Source: Proteobacteria bacterium UBA6920 (GTDB lineage: Bacteria; Pseudomonadota; Gammaproteobacteria; SG8-11). Taken from it: 32,615 nt of DNA. The position numbers and the translations under genes were made by a program. Every line of letters begins with the position of its first letter. Position 1 is the stretch's first letter. The notes under the pieces are model-generated. The model made no database searches, was not told the DNA's origin, and saw only the letters and a program-made list of their open reading frames with translations. Positions 1-7,696 of this stretch are shown one piece after another. The DNA lies in NCBI GenBank assembly GCA_002448875.1, contig DKAS01000171.1:30618-63232 (forward strand), in the 5' to 3' direction.

Positions 1-1
1 C

Positions 2-1039
2 AATGAACCGCTGTTGCAGGCGGTGGCGCAGGCGGGTGACGGTCGTTATGCCCGCCTCGGCGATGACAGCGCCGATCTGCGCCAGCTGTACGACGATGGC
101 ATGGCACGCCGCCTGGCAGCGACGGCCGCTGACGCCGAGGGTTTGCATCAATGGCAGTATCATTTTCAGTGGCTGCTGCTGCCGGCGCTGGTGTTGTTTC
201 TGGCGTCGCGGCTGCGCCGGCCCGAGCGGCAGCTGCTGGTGCTGTGGATTGCGCTGACGGTTGGTCTGCCCCTGATGTTGCAAGCGCCACCCAGTCAGGC
301 CGGCGATGACGCGCTGCTGCAGCAGGCCGGCCTGGCCTTTGCGGCCGGACGCTACCAGGATGCGCGCCGCGACTACGCCGGTGTGGCCGGTTTTGCCGGT
401 CGCCTGGGCGAGGGGGCCAGCGCCTACCGGCTGGGTGAACTGGCCGCGGCCAGCCGGCAGTTCACGCTGGCGGTGCTGGCGGCGGACAGCGACGATCAGC
501 GGGCGGATGCCTTGTTCAATCTGGCCAACAGCCGCTATCAGGCCGGGGCCTTCGCCCAGGCGGCGGACAATTACCGCGATGTGCTGCGCTATCGTCCGCA
601 AGATGCCGCCGCCCAGCGCAATCTCACCTATGCACTGGCGATGCTGGCGCAGGCGCCGGCCGGCGGCGATGGCGCGCCCGGCCGGCCGGGGCGGGGCCCG
701 CGCCGTGCGCGCCTGAGCGAAGGAACCGCGCTCAATGACCGGGCCAGCGTCAGCGTCGATGAAAGCAGCGACAGCGTCTCACTGCCGCCGGGTGCCGCAG
801 CGGCCACTGATGCGGCAGCGTCGCCGGGTCTGCAGGCCCATCCCGTGGTGCCGCAGCGGGAACAGTTCGTCGACCGGCAATGGGTTTACGAGAAAACGAC
901 CACCGATCGCATCATCCTGCGCGCCGCCGCCCTACAGGTGGATGAAAGCGACTTGTGGCGGCGTCTGTTTGAGGCCGAGGAAAATATCAGCGCGCCGCTC
1001 GCCGCGCCGCTGGTCACGCCGGGGGTGGCGCCATGGTGA
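2..1039 (+). CDS. BatB/BatC-type VWA-TPR protein, C-terminal part (5' partial)
   Basis: The reading frame is open from the left edge, so only the C-terminal part is present. The first visible stretch (GDGRYARLGDDSADLRQLY) resembles the end of a von Willebrand A domain of BatB proteins. A hydrophobic helix follows (WLLLPALVLFLASRL), with a second weaker one (LLVLWIALTVGLPLML). Next comes a TPR-like region in which DALFNLANSRYQAGAFAQA and the following helix form one clear repeat, as in BatC. The tail is Ala/Pro/Gly-rich and probably disordered. In Bat operons these membrane-anchored proteins act with a MoxR ATPase and BatD in envelope stress or oxygen tolerance; the exact role is unsettled in most species. 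The stop overlaps the BatD start (ATGGTGA), pointing to one operon and translational coupling. The fused BatB-BatC layout is my inference, since the VWA core lies outside the window. Confidence 0.8.
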   Translation, partial: NEPLLQAVAQAGDGRYARLGDDSADLRQLYDDGMARRLAATAADAEGLHQWQYHFQWLLLPALVLFLASRLRRPERQLLVLWIALTVGLPLMLQAPPSQAGDDALLQQAGLAFAAGRYQDARRDYAGVAGFAGRLGEGASAYRLGELAAASRQFTLAVLAADSDDQRADALFNLANSRYQAGAFAQAADNYRDVLRYRPQDAAAQRNLTYALAMLAQAPAGGDGAPGRPGRGPRRARLSEGTALNDRASVSVDESSDSVSLPPGAAAATDAAASPGLQAHPVVPQREQFVDRQWVYEKTTTDRIILRAAALQVDESDLWRRLFEAEENISAPLAAPLVTPGVAPW

Positions 1040-2502
1040 GCGGCAGACCGCGGTCATCCTGGTTGGCAGGAGTCTGGTTGCTGCTGGCCAGCAGCGGGGT
1101 TGCTGCCGATGGCCTGCAGGTGTCCTGGGCAAGCGCCGAGCGGCAATACGGCAAGCCGCTGTTGCTGCAAATCAGTACCGCGGCCGCGCGGCCGGCGCTG
1201 ACCGACCTGGACCTGAGCGGTCTGGACCGGGATTTTTTTCTGCCGCCGGGGCAGGCGGTGACGGAGTTACTGAAGGGGGGCGGCCAGGTGGTGCGCCTGC
1301 CGTTGTATGCGCGGCATCCCGGCCAGACGCAAATACCGGCTTTGCGATTGGCGGAGCTGAGTTCGACGCCACTGCCGGTCACCATCGAGCCGGCGCAGGA
1401 CGACCGGGATCACACGCCCATAACGGTTGCTTTTGAGCCGCTGCCGGCGCAGGTGTGGCTCAAGCAAGGGATAAACGTGCAGGCCCAGGTGCGCACCCGG
1501 ACGCCGTATTTGAGTTTCGAGCGGAACGAGGCCGCTCATCCGGCGCTGGCGATCGCCACCACGCCGTTGCGGCGCGAGTCCATCGCGGACGGCGACACCG
1601 TGCATCGCCTGGGGTGGATGCTCTACGCGCAAAGTCCGGAAGCCGTTGCCCTGCAGTTGCCGCCGCTGCGTCTGCGCCGCGGCGGCGTCATCACCCACGT
1701 CTTCTACCCGCCGCGCTTGCAGCTGCAGGTGTTGCCCTTGCCCGACTATGTGCCGGTGACGCTGCCGGTGGGGCGACTCAGCGCCGAGCTTGCGCTGCCG
1801 TCGCGTTTGTTGCTGAGCGGTCGATTGCAGCAGCTGACCCTGACCGCGCGCGGTGACGGAGTGCAGGCGGTAGACTTGCAGAGCCTGGGCCAGCAACTGC
1901 AGGGCGATGCCTGGTTGCGCGTTTACCCTTTCTCCGCGGCGCCGGGCGAGTCCAGCGCCGGCGAAACCCGCCTGGTCTTCACCGTGCCGTTCATGGCCCG
2001 AACCGCCGGTATCGGCGAGTTTCCCGGGCTGCGCCTGCAGTATTTCAATCCGGACAAGGGCAAGATCGAAACCGCCTGGGTGCGGCCCGGCATCGTGCTG
2101 GCCCTTGCCCCCTGGTTCTTTTATCTGCTGAGTGCAGCGTTGTTGGGCGTGGTGGCCTGGCTGGCGTTGCGCCTGGGGCGTGCCTTGCGGCAACGCTGGC
2201 GGTCGCTGTGCGCCTACGGTCGGGCGTTGCGGCTGGCCCGCCAGGCGCGAACCGCCGCCGATATCAAGGTTGCCCTGAATCTGATCGCCGCCGCCGAGCA
2301 CTGGCCGGGGAATCTTACGCTGCAGCAGTGGTGTCGCCAGTGGCAGCTGCAGTATCCCGGGCAGACCACGATAGCCGATGAATTGACCCGCATGCAGGCC
2401 TGGCGCTATGGCCGGGCACCCGATTGCCTGCCCGCATTGCGCGCGGTATTGTCAGCGCTGTGTCACCGGCGGTATCCGCTGCTGCGTTTACTGCCGGCGT
2501 GA
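1033..2502 (+). CDS. batD: BatD family protein
   Basis: A 489-residue exported membrane protein. A signal peptide (about residues 8-25, SWLAGVWLLLASSGVAA) leads into a long beta-rich extracytoplasmic region of repeated Ig-like modules, where proline- and leucine-rich strands alternate. A single transmembrane helix lies near residues 356-376 (PWFFYLLSAALLGVVAWLAL), followed by a basic cytoplasmic tail of about 110 residues. This layout, together with a BatB/BatC-type gene directly upstream, identifies BatD. The family was named for aerotolerance in Bacteroides and is thought to scaffold the Bat membrane complex. The start ATG overlaps the upstream stop. The operon appears to end here: the next gene is on the other strand, with its stop only 16 bases away. 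No terminator is obvious in that gap. Confidence 0.85.
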   Translation: MVSGRPRSSWLAGVWLLLASSGVAADGLQVSWASAERQYGKPLLLQISTAAARPALTDLDLSGLDRDFFLPPGQAVTELLKGGGQVVRLPLYARHPGQTQIPALRLAELSSTPLPVTIEPAQDDRDHTPITVAFEPLPAQVWLKQGINVQAQVRTRTPYLSFERNEAAHPALAIATTPLRRESIADGDTVHRLGWMLYAQSPEAVALQLPPLRLRRGGVITHVFYPPRLQLQVLPLPDYVPVTLPVGRLSAELALPSRLLLSGRLQQLTLTARGDGVQAVDLQSLGQQLQGDAWLRVYPFSAAPGESSAGETRLVFTVPFMARTAGIGEFPGLRLQYFNPDKGKIETAWVRPGIVLALAPWFFYLLSAALLGVVAWLALRLGRALRQRWRSLCAYGRALRLARQARTAADIKVALNLIAAAEHWPGNLTLQQWCRQWQLQYPGQTTIADELTRMQAWRYGRAPDCLPALRAVLSALCHRRYPLLRLLPA

Positions 2503-2518
2503 GCGGCGGGGCTGTCCC

Positions 2519-2851
2519 TCAGCCCGTACTCCAGGCGCGCGGCCGCTGCATGCCGGCGATTTTGCAGGCCTGCTGGACATAGCCATAGGGAAACATTTTG
2601 AACAGTTGTTGTTTGGCCTCCCGCTTCGTCGTGCCCAGGGCCTGCGCCAGGTGATCGATGACGTGGCGCACGTCGGGAATCACCCGGTGTTCCTGCCAGT
2701 AGGCGCGCATGAACTGCAGTACCTTCCAATGCTCCTCACCCAGGGCGATGGCCAGCTGTCTGGCCAGGGTCGAGGCCAGGGATTCGTCCCAGTCCTCCGG
2801 GTTGATCAGGTAACCTTCGGAATCTAAAGCAACAGCGGCGTGGTCATTCAC
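2519..2851 (-). CDS. DsrC/TusE-family protein lacking the penultimate cysteine
   Basis: A 110-residue small protein of the DsrC/TusE/DsvC family. These proteins carry sulfur on C-terminal cysteines to sulfite reductase (DsrC) or in tRNA 2-thiolation (TusE). Family hallmarks include the N-terminal D-x-EGYL segment, the EEHWKVLQFMRAYW helix and the C-terminal arm ending ACKIAGMQRP. The start is set at GTG 2851 because GGAGGA lies six bases upstream; the frame stays open further, but no other site has such a ribosome binding site. The first arm cysteine is present (C96). The penultimate cysteine, normally 11 residues later and nearly invariant in active sulfur carriers, is a tryptophan (W107), and the tail ends WSTG. 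Neither other frame restores a cysteine. A regulatory or otherwise repurposed member is more likely than a sulfur relay. It is divergent from a LysR gene that may control it. Confidence 0.85.
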   Translation of the reverse strand: MNDHAAVALDSEGYLINPEDWDESLASTLARQLAIALGEEHWKVLQFMRAYWQEHRVIPDVRHVIDHLAQALGTTKREAKQQLFKMFPYGYVQQACKIAGMQRPRAWSTG

Positions 2852-2891
2852 GTTAAATCCTCCGGGTGGCAATACCAAAACGAGTTACTCC

Positions 2892-2921
2892 ACTATAAAA
2901 GCCGGAAGAAAAATCAGTCAA
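2892..2921 (-). promoter_or_regulatory. sigma70-type promoter of the DsrC-like gene
   Basis: Reading the minus strand, TTGACT (2921-2916) and TATAGT (2897-2892) are separated by 18 bases, close to the sigma70 consensus. The distance to the GTG start at 2851 leaves a leader of roughly 35 bases containing GGAGGA. Seen directly in the sequence; activity is inferred. Confidence 0.7.
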
Positions 2922-2941
2922 ACGAATTTATTCGGGCTATG

Positions 2942-2960
2942 ATATCGAATATGTCGATAT
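2942..2960. promoter_or_regulatory. Palindromic LysR operator candidate
   Basis: A perfect 7-bp inverted repeat, ATATCGA-N5-TCGATAT, sits between the divergent DsrC-like and LysR genes. It lies 26 bases upstream of the LysR start codon and just upstream of the -35 box serving the other gene. LysR regulators usually bind T-N11-A type dyads in exactly this kind of shared intergenic region, repressing themselves and activating the divergent gene. That this regulator binds here is inference. Confidence 0.55.
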
Positions 2961-2985
2961 TAAATTTTAAACCCGGTGACAAAGA

Positions 2986-3858
2986 GTGGATATAGATCAG
3001 GCCCGCACCTTCCTGGTGATCCATGCCCATGGCAGCTTTCTCGAAGCCGCCCGGCAGCTGCACCTGACCCAGTCGACCATCAGCGCCCGCATCCAGCGTC
3101 TGGAAGAGGAGCTGGGCGTGCGCCTGTTCGTGCGCAACCGGGCCGGCGCCAGTCTGACCGCCGCCGGTCAGCGGTTTCTCGATTACGCCAAGCGTCTGGT
3201 GTTGACCGCGGATCAGGCGCGGACCGATGTGGGGCTGCCGGCACGCTACCGCGCCAGCCTGCGCGTGGGTGGACGCATTGCCCTGTGGGAAGGTTTTCTG
3301 CCACGCTGGGTCGGCTGGATGCGGCAACAGGCCGCCGATGTGGTGATTCGCAGTGAAATCGGTTTCGAGGAAGACCTGATGCGGCGCCTGGTGGAAGGCT
3401 CGCTGGATATCGGCCTGATGTACACGCCGCGGCACAGTCCCGGCCTGGTGGTGGAGCATCTGTTCGATGAAACCCTGGTGCTGGTCAGCTCCCGGCCCGA
3501 CACGCGCGGTCCTGGCGAGGATTACATCTATATAGAGTGGGGGCCGGAGTTTTACGGCAAGCACGCCCAGAGTTACCCCGATCCGGCCGGACCGCCGCAG
3601 ATCGCCAATATCGGCTGGCTGGGCGTGCAATTGATCCTGAGCAACGGCGGCAGTTGTTTTCTGCCCTTGCGTATGGCCCAGCCCTATATCAACTCCGGTC
3701 GCCTGCACCCGGTCAGAGAGTCGCCGCAATATACCTTGCCCGCGTACGTGGTGTATGCGCGGGACAGCGAGCATCCGGTGTTGACCCAGGCCGTCGCCGG
3801 CTTGCGCGAACTGGCGCGGGCGGAAAGCGCCGTGGCGTCGACGGGATTGCCGGCATGA
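2986..3858 (+). CDS. LysR-family transcriptional regulator
   Basis: A 290-residue LysR-type regulator of normal family length. The winged helix-turn-helix occupies about residues 1-60, with the typical FLEAARQLHLTQSTISARI recognition region and EEELGVRLFVRN wing; LTAAGQRFLDYA starts the linker helix. The rest is a periplasmic-binding-protein-like effector domain of two subdomains. The N-terminal part resembles HdfR-like members, but I cannot name the ligand. The start is GTG, with only a weak purine-rich site upstream (AAAG). It is divergently arranged with the DsrC-like gene across 134 bases that hold a promoter and a dyad, so local control of that gene is the simplest reading. Confidence 0.88.
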   Translation: MDIDQARTFLVIHAHGSFLEAARQLHLTQSTISARIQRLEEELGVRLFVRNRAGASLTAAGQRFLDYAKRLVLTADQARTDVGLPARYRASLRVGGRIALWEGFLPRWVGWMRQQAADVVIRSEIGFEEDLMRRLVEGSLDIGLMYTPRHSPGLVVEHLFDETLVLVSSRPDTRGPGEDYIYIEWGPEFYGKHAQSYPDPAGPPQIANIGWLGVQLILSNGGSCFLPLRMAQPYINSGRLHPVRESPQYTLPAYVVYARDSEHPVLTQAVAGLRELARAESAVASTGLPA

Positions 3859-3960
3859 CGTGTTAACGAGCATGCCGGCGCAACCATTACCTACCCCGGT
3901 CAGGCGATCTGTTCAGGCTCTTCCCGGGAGGTCTCCGGCCAGGAGCGACAGGAACACCAG

Positions 3961-4010
3961 GCACAGGGCCGGAACGATGAGTGTCTCACCTTTTTTGCCC
4001 CGGCCTGTGC
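3961..4010. repeat. Long inverted repeat between convergent genes
   Basis: GCACAGGGCCGG at 3961-3972 pairs with CCGGCCTGTGC at 4000-4010, giving an 11-bp stem with one bulged base around a 27-base loop. The loop holds a smaller hairpin (TGAG-TGT-CTCA) followed by six T. It lies between the convergent ends of the LysR gene and the FN3 lipoprotein gene, so it may work as a terminator region; the nested T-run would serve plus-strand transcripts. Confidence 0.45.
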
Positions 4011-4028
4011 TCCTCGTCGGTTCTGACG

Positions 4029-5264
4029 TCATTTGCCATATTGCAGGTGGTCGACTTCTATGCCACCCGAAGTATTACTGATTTTGATCGCGGAAATCCC
4101 GCCGGAATTGATTTGGCCAAAAAAGTTATCTTCGTCGGTGGTGCTGGCGAAAGTGCCATCGGCAATATTGGCTTCAATACTGCCTAAACTATTGCCTTGC
4201 GCGTCCCATGCCTCGAAGCGGGTGGTGCCGCTGCCGTCGGTCCAAACGACACCTGCATATGTTGGCAGGCCGCCTAAGGTTTCGGCATCAAAGGTGAAGG
4301 TGAGACCCGTGGCACCATCAGCCCACAGGGATTCGCCGCGGCCATAACCATCGATAACGCCGTCATCGGCGTCGACCGAGTCAACGAGACTGCCAAAGTT
4401 GCTGCCTGGTTGCGGGTTGGATGCGCTGATTGAAACGCCGGGCGTGTTGAGGACGTGATCCTCGAAATCCTCGAGATAGAAACTGGCAAACCTCAGGCCG
4501 TTGAAGGGACTGTCGCTAAAGCTTTTGTAAGGAATGGGCCCAAGAGCTTGATTGTCGAGTGCCGGCGTCGCGCTCATCTGCGCCGTCGGTGCGCTTTGAC
4601 TGTTGTCAGCGAAAACGGCAGTGACGACATAGTAATAGGTCACGCCATTTTGCAGGTTGGCGTCGGTATAGGTGGTGTCGGTGACGGTGGCCAGCAACTG
4701 GCCGTTGGTGCCGCTGTCCGCCTGGGTGGAACCGTAGACGTTATAAGCCGTGGCGCCTTCCACGGGATCCCAGGTGAGAACAACGGCGTTGCCCTGTGAC
4801 TGAGCAAGGGCGTTGGCGGGCGCCAGGCGCAGCGCGGGAGCCAGGGGGTCGAGTTCGAAGGCGATCGCGCGCTGGCCACCACGCGGCACGGCGGTGACCG
4901 CCACGGTGCCGCGGAATTTCTCCACGCCGGCGGACAGGGCGGAACCCGTGACCTGCAGCGGTGTGTCCGCCGGTACGGTCAAGCTCATTTTGCCGGCGGA
5001 CGCCGCGAACGCGCCCTGAGCTACTTCGCCGGTTTCGTTGCTCACCGATATGTGGATTTCGTCGATGTTGTCCGCGCTGTCCAGGCCGCTGATGCCCGCG
5101 CTCTGGGCGGCGTACTGGCCGCCGCTCAGGTGAAAGCTGAGGGTGGCGGCGCCCGGTGTTTGCGTATCGCGGGCGCAGGCCGACAACAGACTCAGACTGC
5201 AGGCAAGGAAAATTTTACTGACGAGCGTGGTCCACCCGGGATGGGAATCGTTCTTCTTAAACAT
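4029..5264 (-). CDS. Lipoprotein with fibronectin III domain and a PEP-CTERM-type C-terminal domain
   Basis: A 411-residue predicted lipoprotein. The hydrophobic segment KIFLACSLSLLSAC ends in a lipobox with C30 as the lipidated residue. Residues 30-145 form a beta-rich domain. Residues about 146-236 are a fibronectin type III module (VVLTWDPVEGATAYNVYGS ... GVTYYYVVTAV). The C-terminal 150 residues (FEDHVLNTPGVSI ... DSVDADDG ... GGIEVDHLQYG) resemble a beta-sandwich domain I know from PEP-CTERM surface proteins, but no PEP-CTERM sorting tail is present here. Its job is unknown; carbohydrate or surface adhesion is possible. It sits 28 bases downstream of the autotransporter-barrel gene on the same strand, so the two are probably co-transcribed. 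Confidence 0.75.
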   Translation of the reverse strand: MFKKNDSHPGWTTLVSKIFLACSLSLLSACARDTQTPGAATLSFHLSGGQYAAQSAGISGLDSADNIDEIHISVSNETGEVAQGAFAASAGKMSLTVPADTPLQVTGSALSAGVEKFRGTVAVTAVPRGGQRAIAFELDPLAPALRLAPANALAQSQGNAVVLTWDPVEGATAYNVYGSTQADSGTNGQLLATVTDTTYTDANLQNGVTYYYVVTAVFADNSQSAPTAQMSATPALDNQALGPIPYKSFSDSPFNGLRFASFYLEDFEDHVLNTPGVSISASNPQPGSNFGSLVDSVDADDGVIDGYGRGESLWADGATGLTFTFDAETLGGLPTYAGVVWTDGSGTTRFEAWDAQGNSLGSIEANIADGTFASTTDEDNFFGQINSGGISAIKISNTSGGIEVDHLQYGK

Positions 5265-5292
5265 TGTGAGTAGTCTCCGAAATCGTCAGCAA

Positions 5293-6627
5293 TTAGAATT
5301 CCATGCGCGCGCCGAGCGTCAGCGTGTTCTGGGTAAAATTATCCAGCGCCAGCAGCGACTCGTATTGCAGGAAGGCGCTGAAACCGTTGGCAAAAGTCAG
5401 CGGCAAGCCCAGCGCCAGCTGGGCAAAGTCGGGATCGCGCTGCTGCGTGTTGTAACGGAAGGGCGTAGCCCCGGGATCGGCAACAAAGTGCGCGGTGATG
5501 TCCTGGCCGTCGGTAGTGAACTCATGCAGCCAGGTGAGCGACAGTTGCGGGGTCATCACGCCCAGGCTGGTGCTGAAGGCATGGTGCACCACGGCGCCCA
5601 CGTCCATGCGCAGGGTTTTTATGCTCTGTTGATCGACCACCAGGGCGAATCCCTCACTGCCGCTTTCTCTGAAACGGTCTATGGTCTGATTGGCGTAATA
5701 CAAGTTGCCGTTGACCGCCAGTCCTGTGCCGCCGACCAATCTGGTTTGCCATCCTCCGCTCAGGTTCAAACCCAGATTGGAGCCCTGTGGTTTACTTCCC
5801 GCGGTATCGTCGGTGACGGTGGACCCGAGCACAAACTGGATTTTTCTGCGCATATCATAGGCCTGTTGGCCCCACGCCAGTGTGGCGCCCAAATCCAGGG
5901 TGTCGCTGACAGCGTAATTGGTGTACAAGGTCAAGCCGTTGCTGGTGGAAGTCAGCGAGCCGCCGTCATTGAGATTCGCATCGTGACTGGCATAACTGAA
6001 GGCCGCACCCGCGAACAGGCGGCTGTTCACGCTGTAATCCGCGCCCAGGGCCAGGCCGCTGCTGGTGCCTTCCATGCCGGACACCCAGGTGGTGTTGTCC
6101 TGAGTGAAATTACCGCTGTCCAGGCTGAGGTAGGCGCTGAGTCCGCGGGCTTCGGCGGTTTCGCCGGCGTCGCTGACCACATGGTCGCCGGCGGCGAACA
6201 GCAGCGGAATCCTGGGGGTATCCCCGGGGGCCCACCAGCTCAGGCGCTGCTGGGCGGTGCGCAGGGCGCCGAGATTTTCACCGACGGCACTGACGGTCTT
6301 GCCAGTGGGCAGATAGTTTGCCGCCACGGTTTCCGACGATGCCGCCCGCGCGGACAGGGATTTCAGCGTGTTCCAGCGCTCATCGGGATTGACCGCGGCG
6401 TCGTTGAGCGCGGTGCACACCGCGGCCAGCTTTTCCTGCGCGGCATCGCGCGCGCTCATTGCCAGCAACTGGGGGCAGAGCTGGTCGAGTGCATCCGACA
6501 CCGCCGCTTCGGGGGTCCCGGGATAGGTGTCCAGATTTACGGTCAGGCCAATGGCCATGACCTTGGCTGGCATCGAGAACGATGCCAGCAGCAAATTTAA
6601 CGAAGTGCGACGGGAGTATAGCGACAT
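5293..6627 (-). CDS. Autotransporter beta-barrel protein without a passenger
   Basis: A 444-residue outer-membrane protein. The chosen ATG at 6627 gives a normal signal peptide (MSLYSRRTSLNLLLASF to PAKVMA) and has AAGGAC upstream; the frame is open further upstream, but that part is not signal-like. The first 150 mature residues are helical, with two cysteines (DQLCPQLL and AAVCTAL). The last roughly 270 residues form an autotransporter-type barrel with alternating strands (GLALGADYSVNSRLFAGAA, GLTLYTNYAVSDTLDLGATL) ending in R-M-E-F, the terminal Phe that the BAM complex recognises. There is no large beta-helical passenger domain, so the short helical region is either a reduced passenger or a plug. 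It probably forms an operon with the downstream FN3 lipoprotein, which could be its surface partner; that link is inference. Confidence 0.78.
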   Translation of the reverse strand: MSLYSRRTSLNLLLASFSMPAKVMAIGLTVNLDTYPGTPEAAVSDALDQLCPQLLAMSARDAAQEKLAAVCTALNDAAVNPDERWNTLKSLSARAASSETVAANYLPTGKTVSAVGENLGALRTAQQRLSWWAPGDTPRIPLLFAAGDHVVSDAGETAEARGLSAYLSLDSGNFTQDNTTWVSGMEGTSSGLALGADYSVNSRLFAGAAFSYASHDANLNDGGSLTSTSNGLTLYTNYAVSDTLDLGATLAWGQQAYDMRRKIQFVLGSTVTDDTAGSKPQGSNLGLNLSGGWQTRLVGGTGLAVNGNLYYANQTIDRFRESGSEGFALVVDQQSIKTLRMDVGAVVHHAFSTSLGVMTPQLSLTWLHEFTTDGQDITAHFVADPGATPFRYNTQQRDPDFAQLALGLPLTFANGFSAFLQYESLLALDNFTQNTLTLGARMEF

Positions 6628-7011
6628 AGAAGCAGGGTCCTTTGTTATTGTTGTTGGCATCGGGGCCATGACGACGACAAGGTTGTGTCGCGGCCGTGTT
6701 CCACACCTTTCATTCACCCCTGTGGAACGGGAGCCATTGTTGGTGTAAGGGGCTTACGTCCGGCTTACACGATATGAGGAGGTGAATATTTTTTTTTTTC
6801 CGGTTCACGGGGCAAGCGTCGAATGCGGGTGATTTTTCAAACAGATCGAGCGGCCAGGTCTTATCAATCCTGCTGGAACCAGTACGCCGGCGGGTGGCCA
6901 GGGGCAGCGAAAATAGTTAAGCGTGTTGCTGCGAAATACCTTTAATGTAGCCACTGGGTACATTCCTGGTATGCCATCGAAATTTCCGACTCTCGGGGGT
7001 AGTATCGAACC
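6628..7011. other. 384-base divergent intergenic region
   Basis: This stretch separates the minus-strand autotransporter gene from the plus-strand outer-membrane gene and must hold promoters for both. It contains a dyad/direct-repeat cluster (listed separately) and a run of about a dozen T near 6789-6801. I find no convincing coding frame; a minus-strand open frame running into the next gene lacks a ribosome binding site and protein-like composition. I could not assign confident -35/-10 boxes. Confidence 0.5.
6743..6770. repeat. Nested inverted and direct repeats, operator candidate
   Basis: GTGTAAG (6743-6749) and CTTACAC (6764-6770) form a perfect 7-bp inverted repeat. GGCTTAC also occurs twice in direct orientation, 11 bases apart (6751-6757 and 6762-6768), that is one helical turn. 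Such phased repeats upstream of a divergent pair suggest a transcription factor site for the autotransporter or outer-membrane gene; the factor is unknown. Confidence 0.4.
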
Positions 7012-7629
7012 ATGAGAAAAATCTGTCTGCGACATTTGTCCCTCTTGTTGTTGGGGTGCGCAGCTTTCGACAATGCTGCAGCCTTTGGTCTGGGCGTGGA
7101 TCTGGGTGGCAGTGCGGAAACCTGGAATTATGCCTCCACTGATCGCGAAGTGCGTTCTGCCGCCCACCTGGGTCTGGTCATGGATACGCACGTGACCGAC
7201 GCCTCCCTCATCAACTATCGCCTGACCTTCGGCCGCGAAATCAGTCAGCCCCGGGGCAACGGCTTGACGCTGGTCGGCTATGCACTGACCCACAGCCTGG
7301 GGTTTCATCTTGCTCATGGCGAACTTTACCGCTTCTGGCTGGGGCCGCAGTGGCGTCTGAGCTTATATGACGGCCTGTCCGATGATACCGGCAATGATTA
7401 CAAGGGCCGTGTCATAGGCACTGGCATTGGGGCGGTGGCGGGGTTCAACTTTCATCCAGGCACGGCGCTGTCGGTGGGTGTCAGCGGCGGTGTCCATCTG
7501 ACGGGCTACGCTCTCGATTACAAGGCCACCAATAACGGCTATCGGGGTGACGACCAGAGCAGAACGCAGTCCGGTGGCGGTTTTCTGAACTTGTCGGTGC
7601 TTTTCCTCATGGGAGAGCGCGGTAAGTGA
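7012..7629 (+). CDS. Small outer-membrane beta-barrel protein, unknown function
   Basis: A 205-residue protein with a signal peptide (HLSLLLLGCAAFDNAAA, cleavage near residue 24) and alternating polar/hydrophobic strands typical of an eight-stranded barrel (GLGVDLGGSAETWNYAS, YRFWLGPQWRLSLYD, ALSVGVSGGVHLTGYALDY). The last residues (FLNLSVLFLMGERGK) contain a strand, but the protein does not end in an aromatic residue. I do not recognise a named family. The C in LLLGCAA could mark a lipobox, but no downstream lipoprotein features support it. The beta-propeller lipoprotein follows 67 bases downstream on the same strand, so the two may be co-expressed. Confidence 0.65.
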   Translation: MRKICLRHLSLLLLGCAAFDNAAAFGLGVDLGGSAETWNYASTDREVRSAAHLGLVMDTHVTDASLINYRLTFGREISQPRGNGLTLVGYALTHSLGFHLAHGELYRFWLGPQWRLSLYDGLSDDTGNDYKGRVIGTGIGAVAGFNFHPGTALSVGVSGGVHLTGYALDYKATNNGYRGDDQSRTQSGGGFLNLSVLFLMGERGK

Positions 7630-7696
7630 TCCGTGGTGCGTGCATGGCAGGGAAATCCGCGCGCGAGTCGTTTAGTTGATGTATCCGGGGGAAGCG

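Noticed and set aside
2519-2560. Frameshift as the reason for the lost penultimate cysteine of the DsrC-like protein
   Set aside because: I read the other two frames after KIAGMQRP; neither gives a Cys at or near the expected position before a stop.
5143-6600. 485-codon plus-strand open frame opposite the autotransporter gene
   Set aside because: Low-complexity Gly/Gln/Ala/Val translation without motifs, opposite a barrel gene with signal peptide and terminal Phe.
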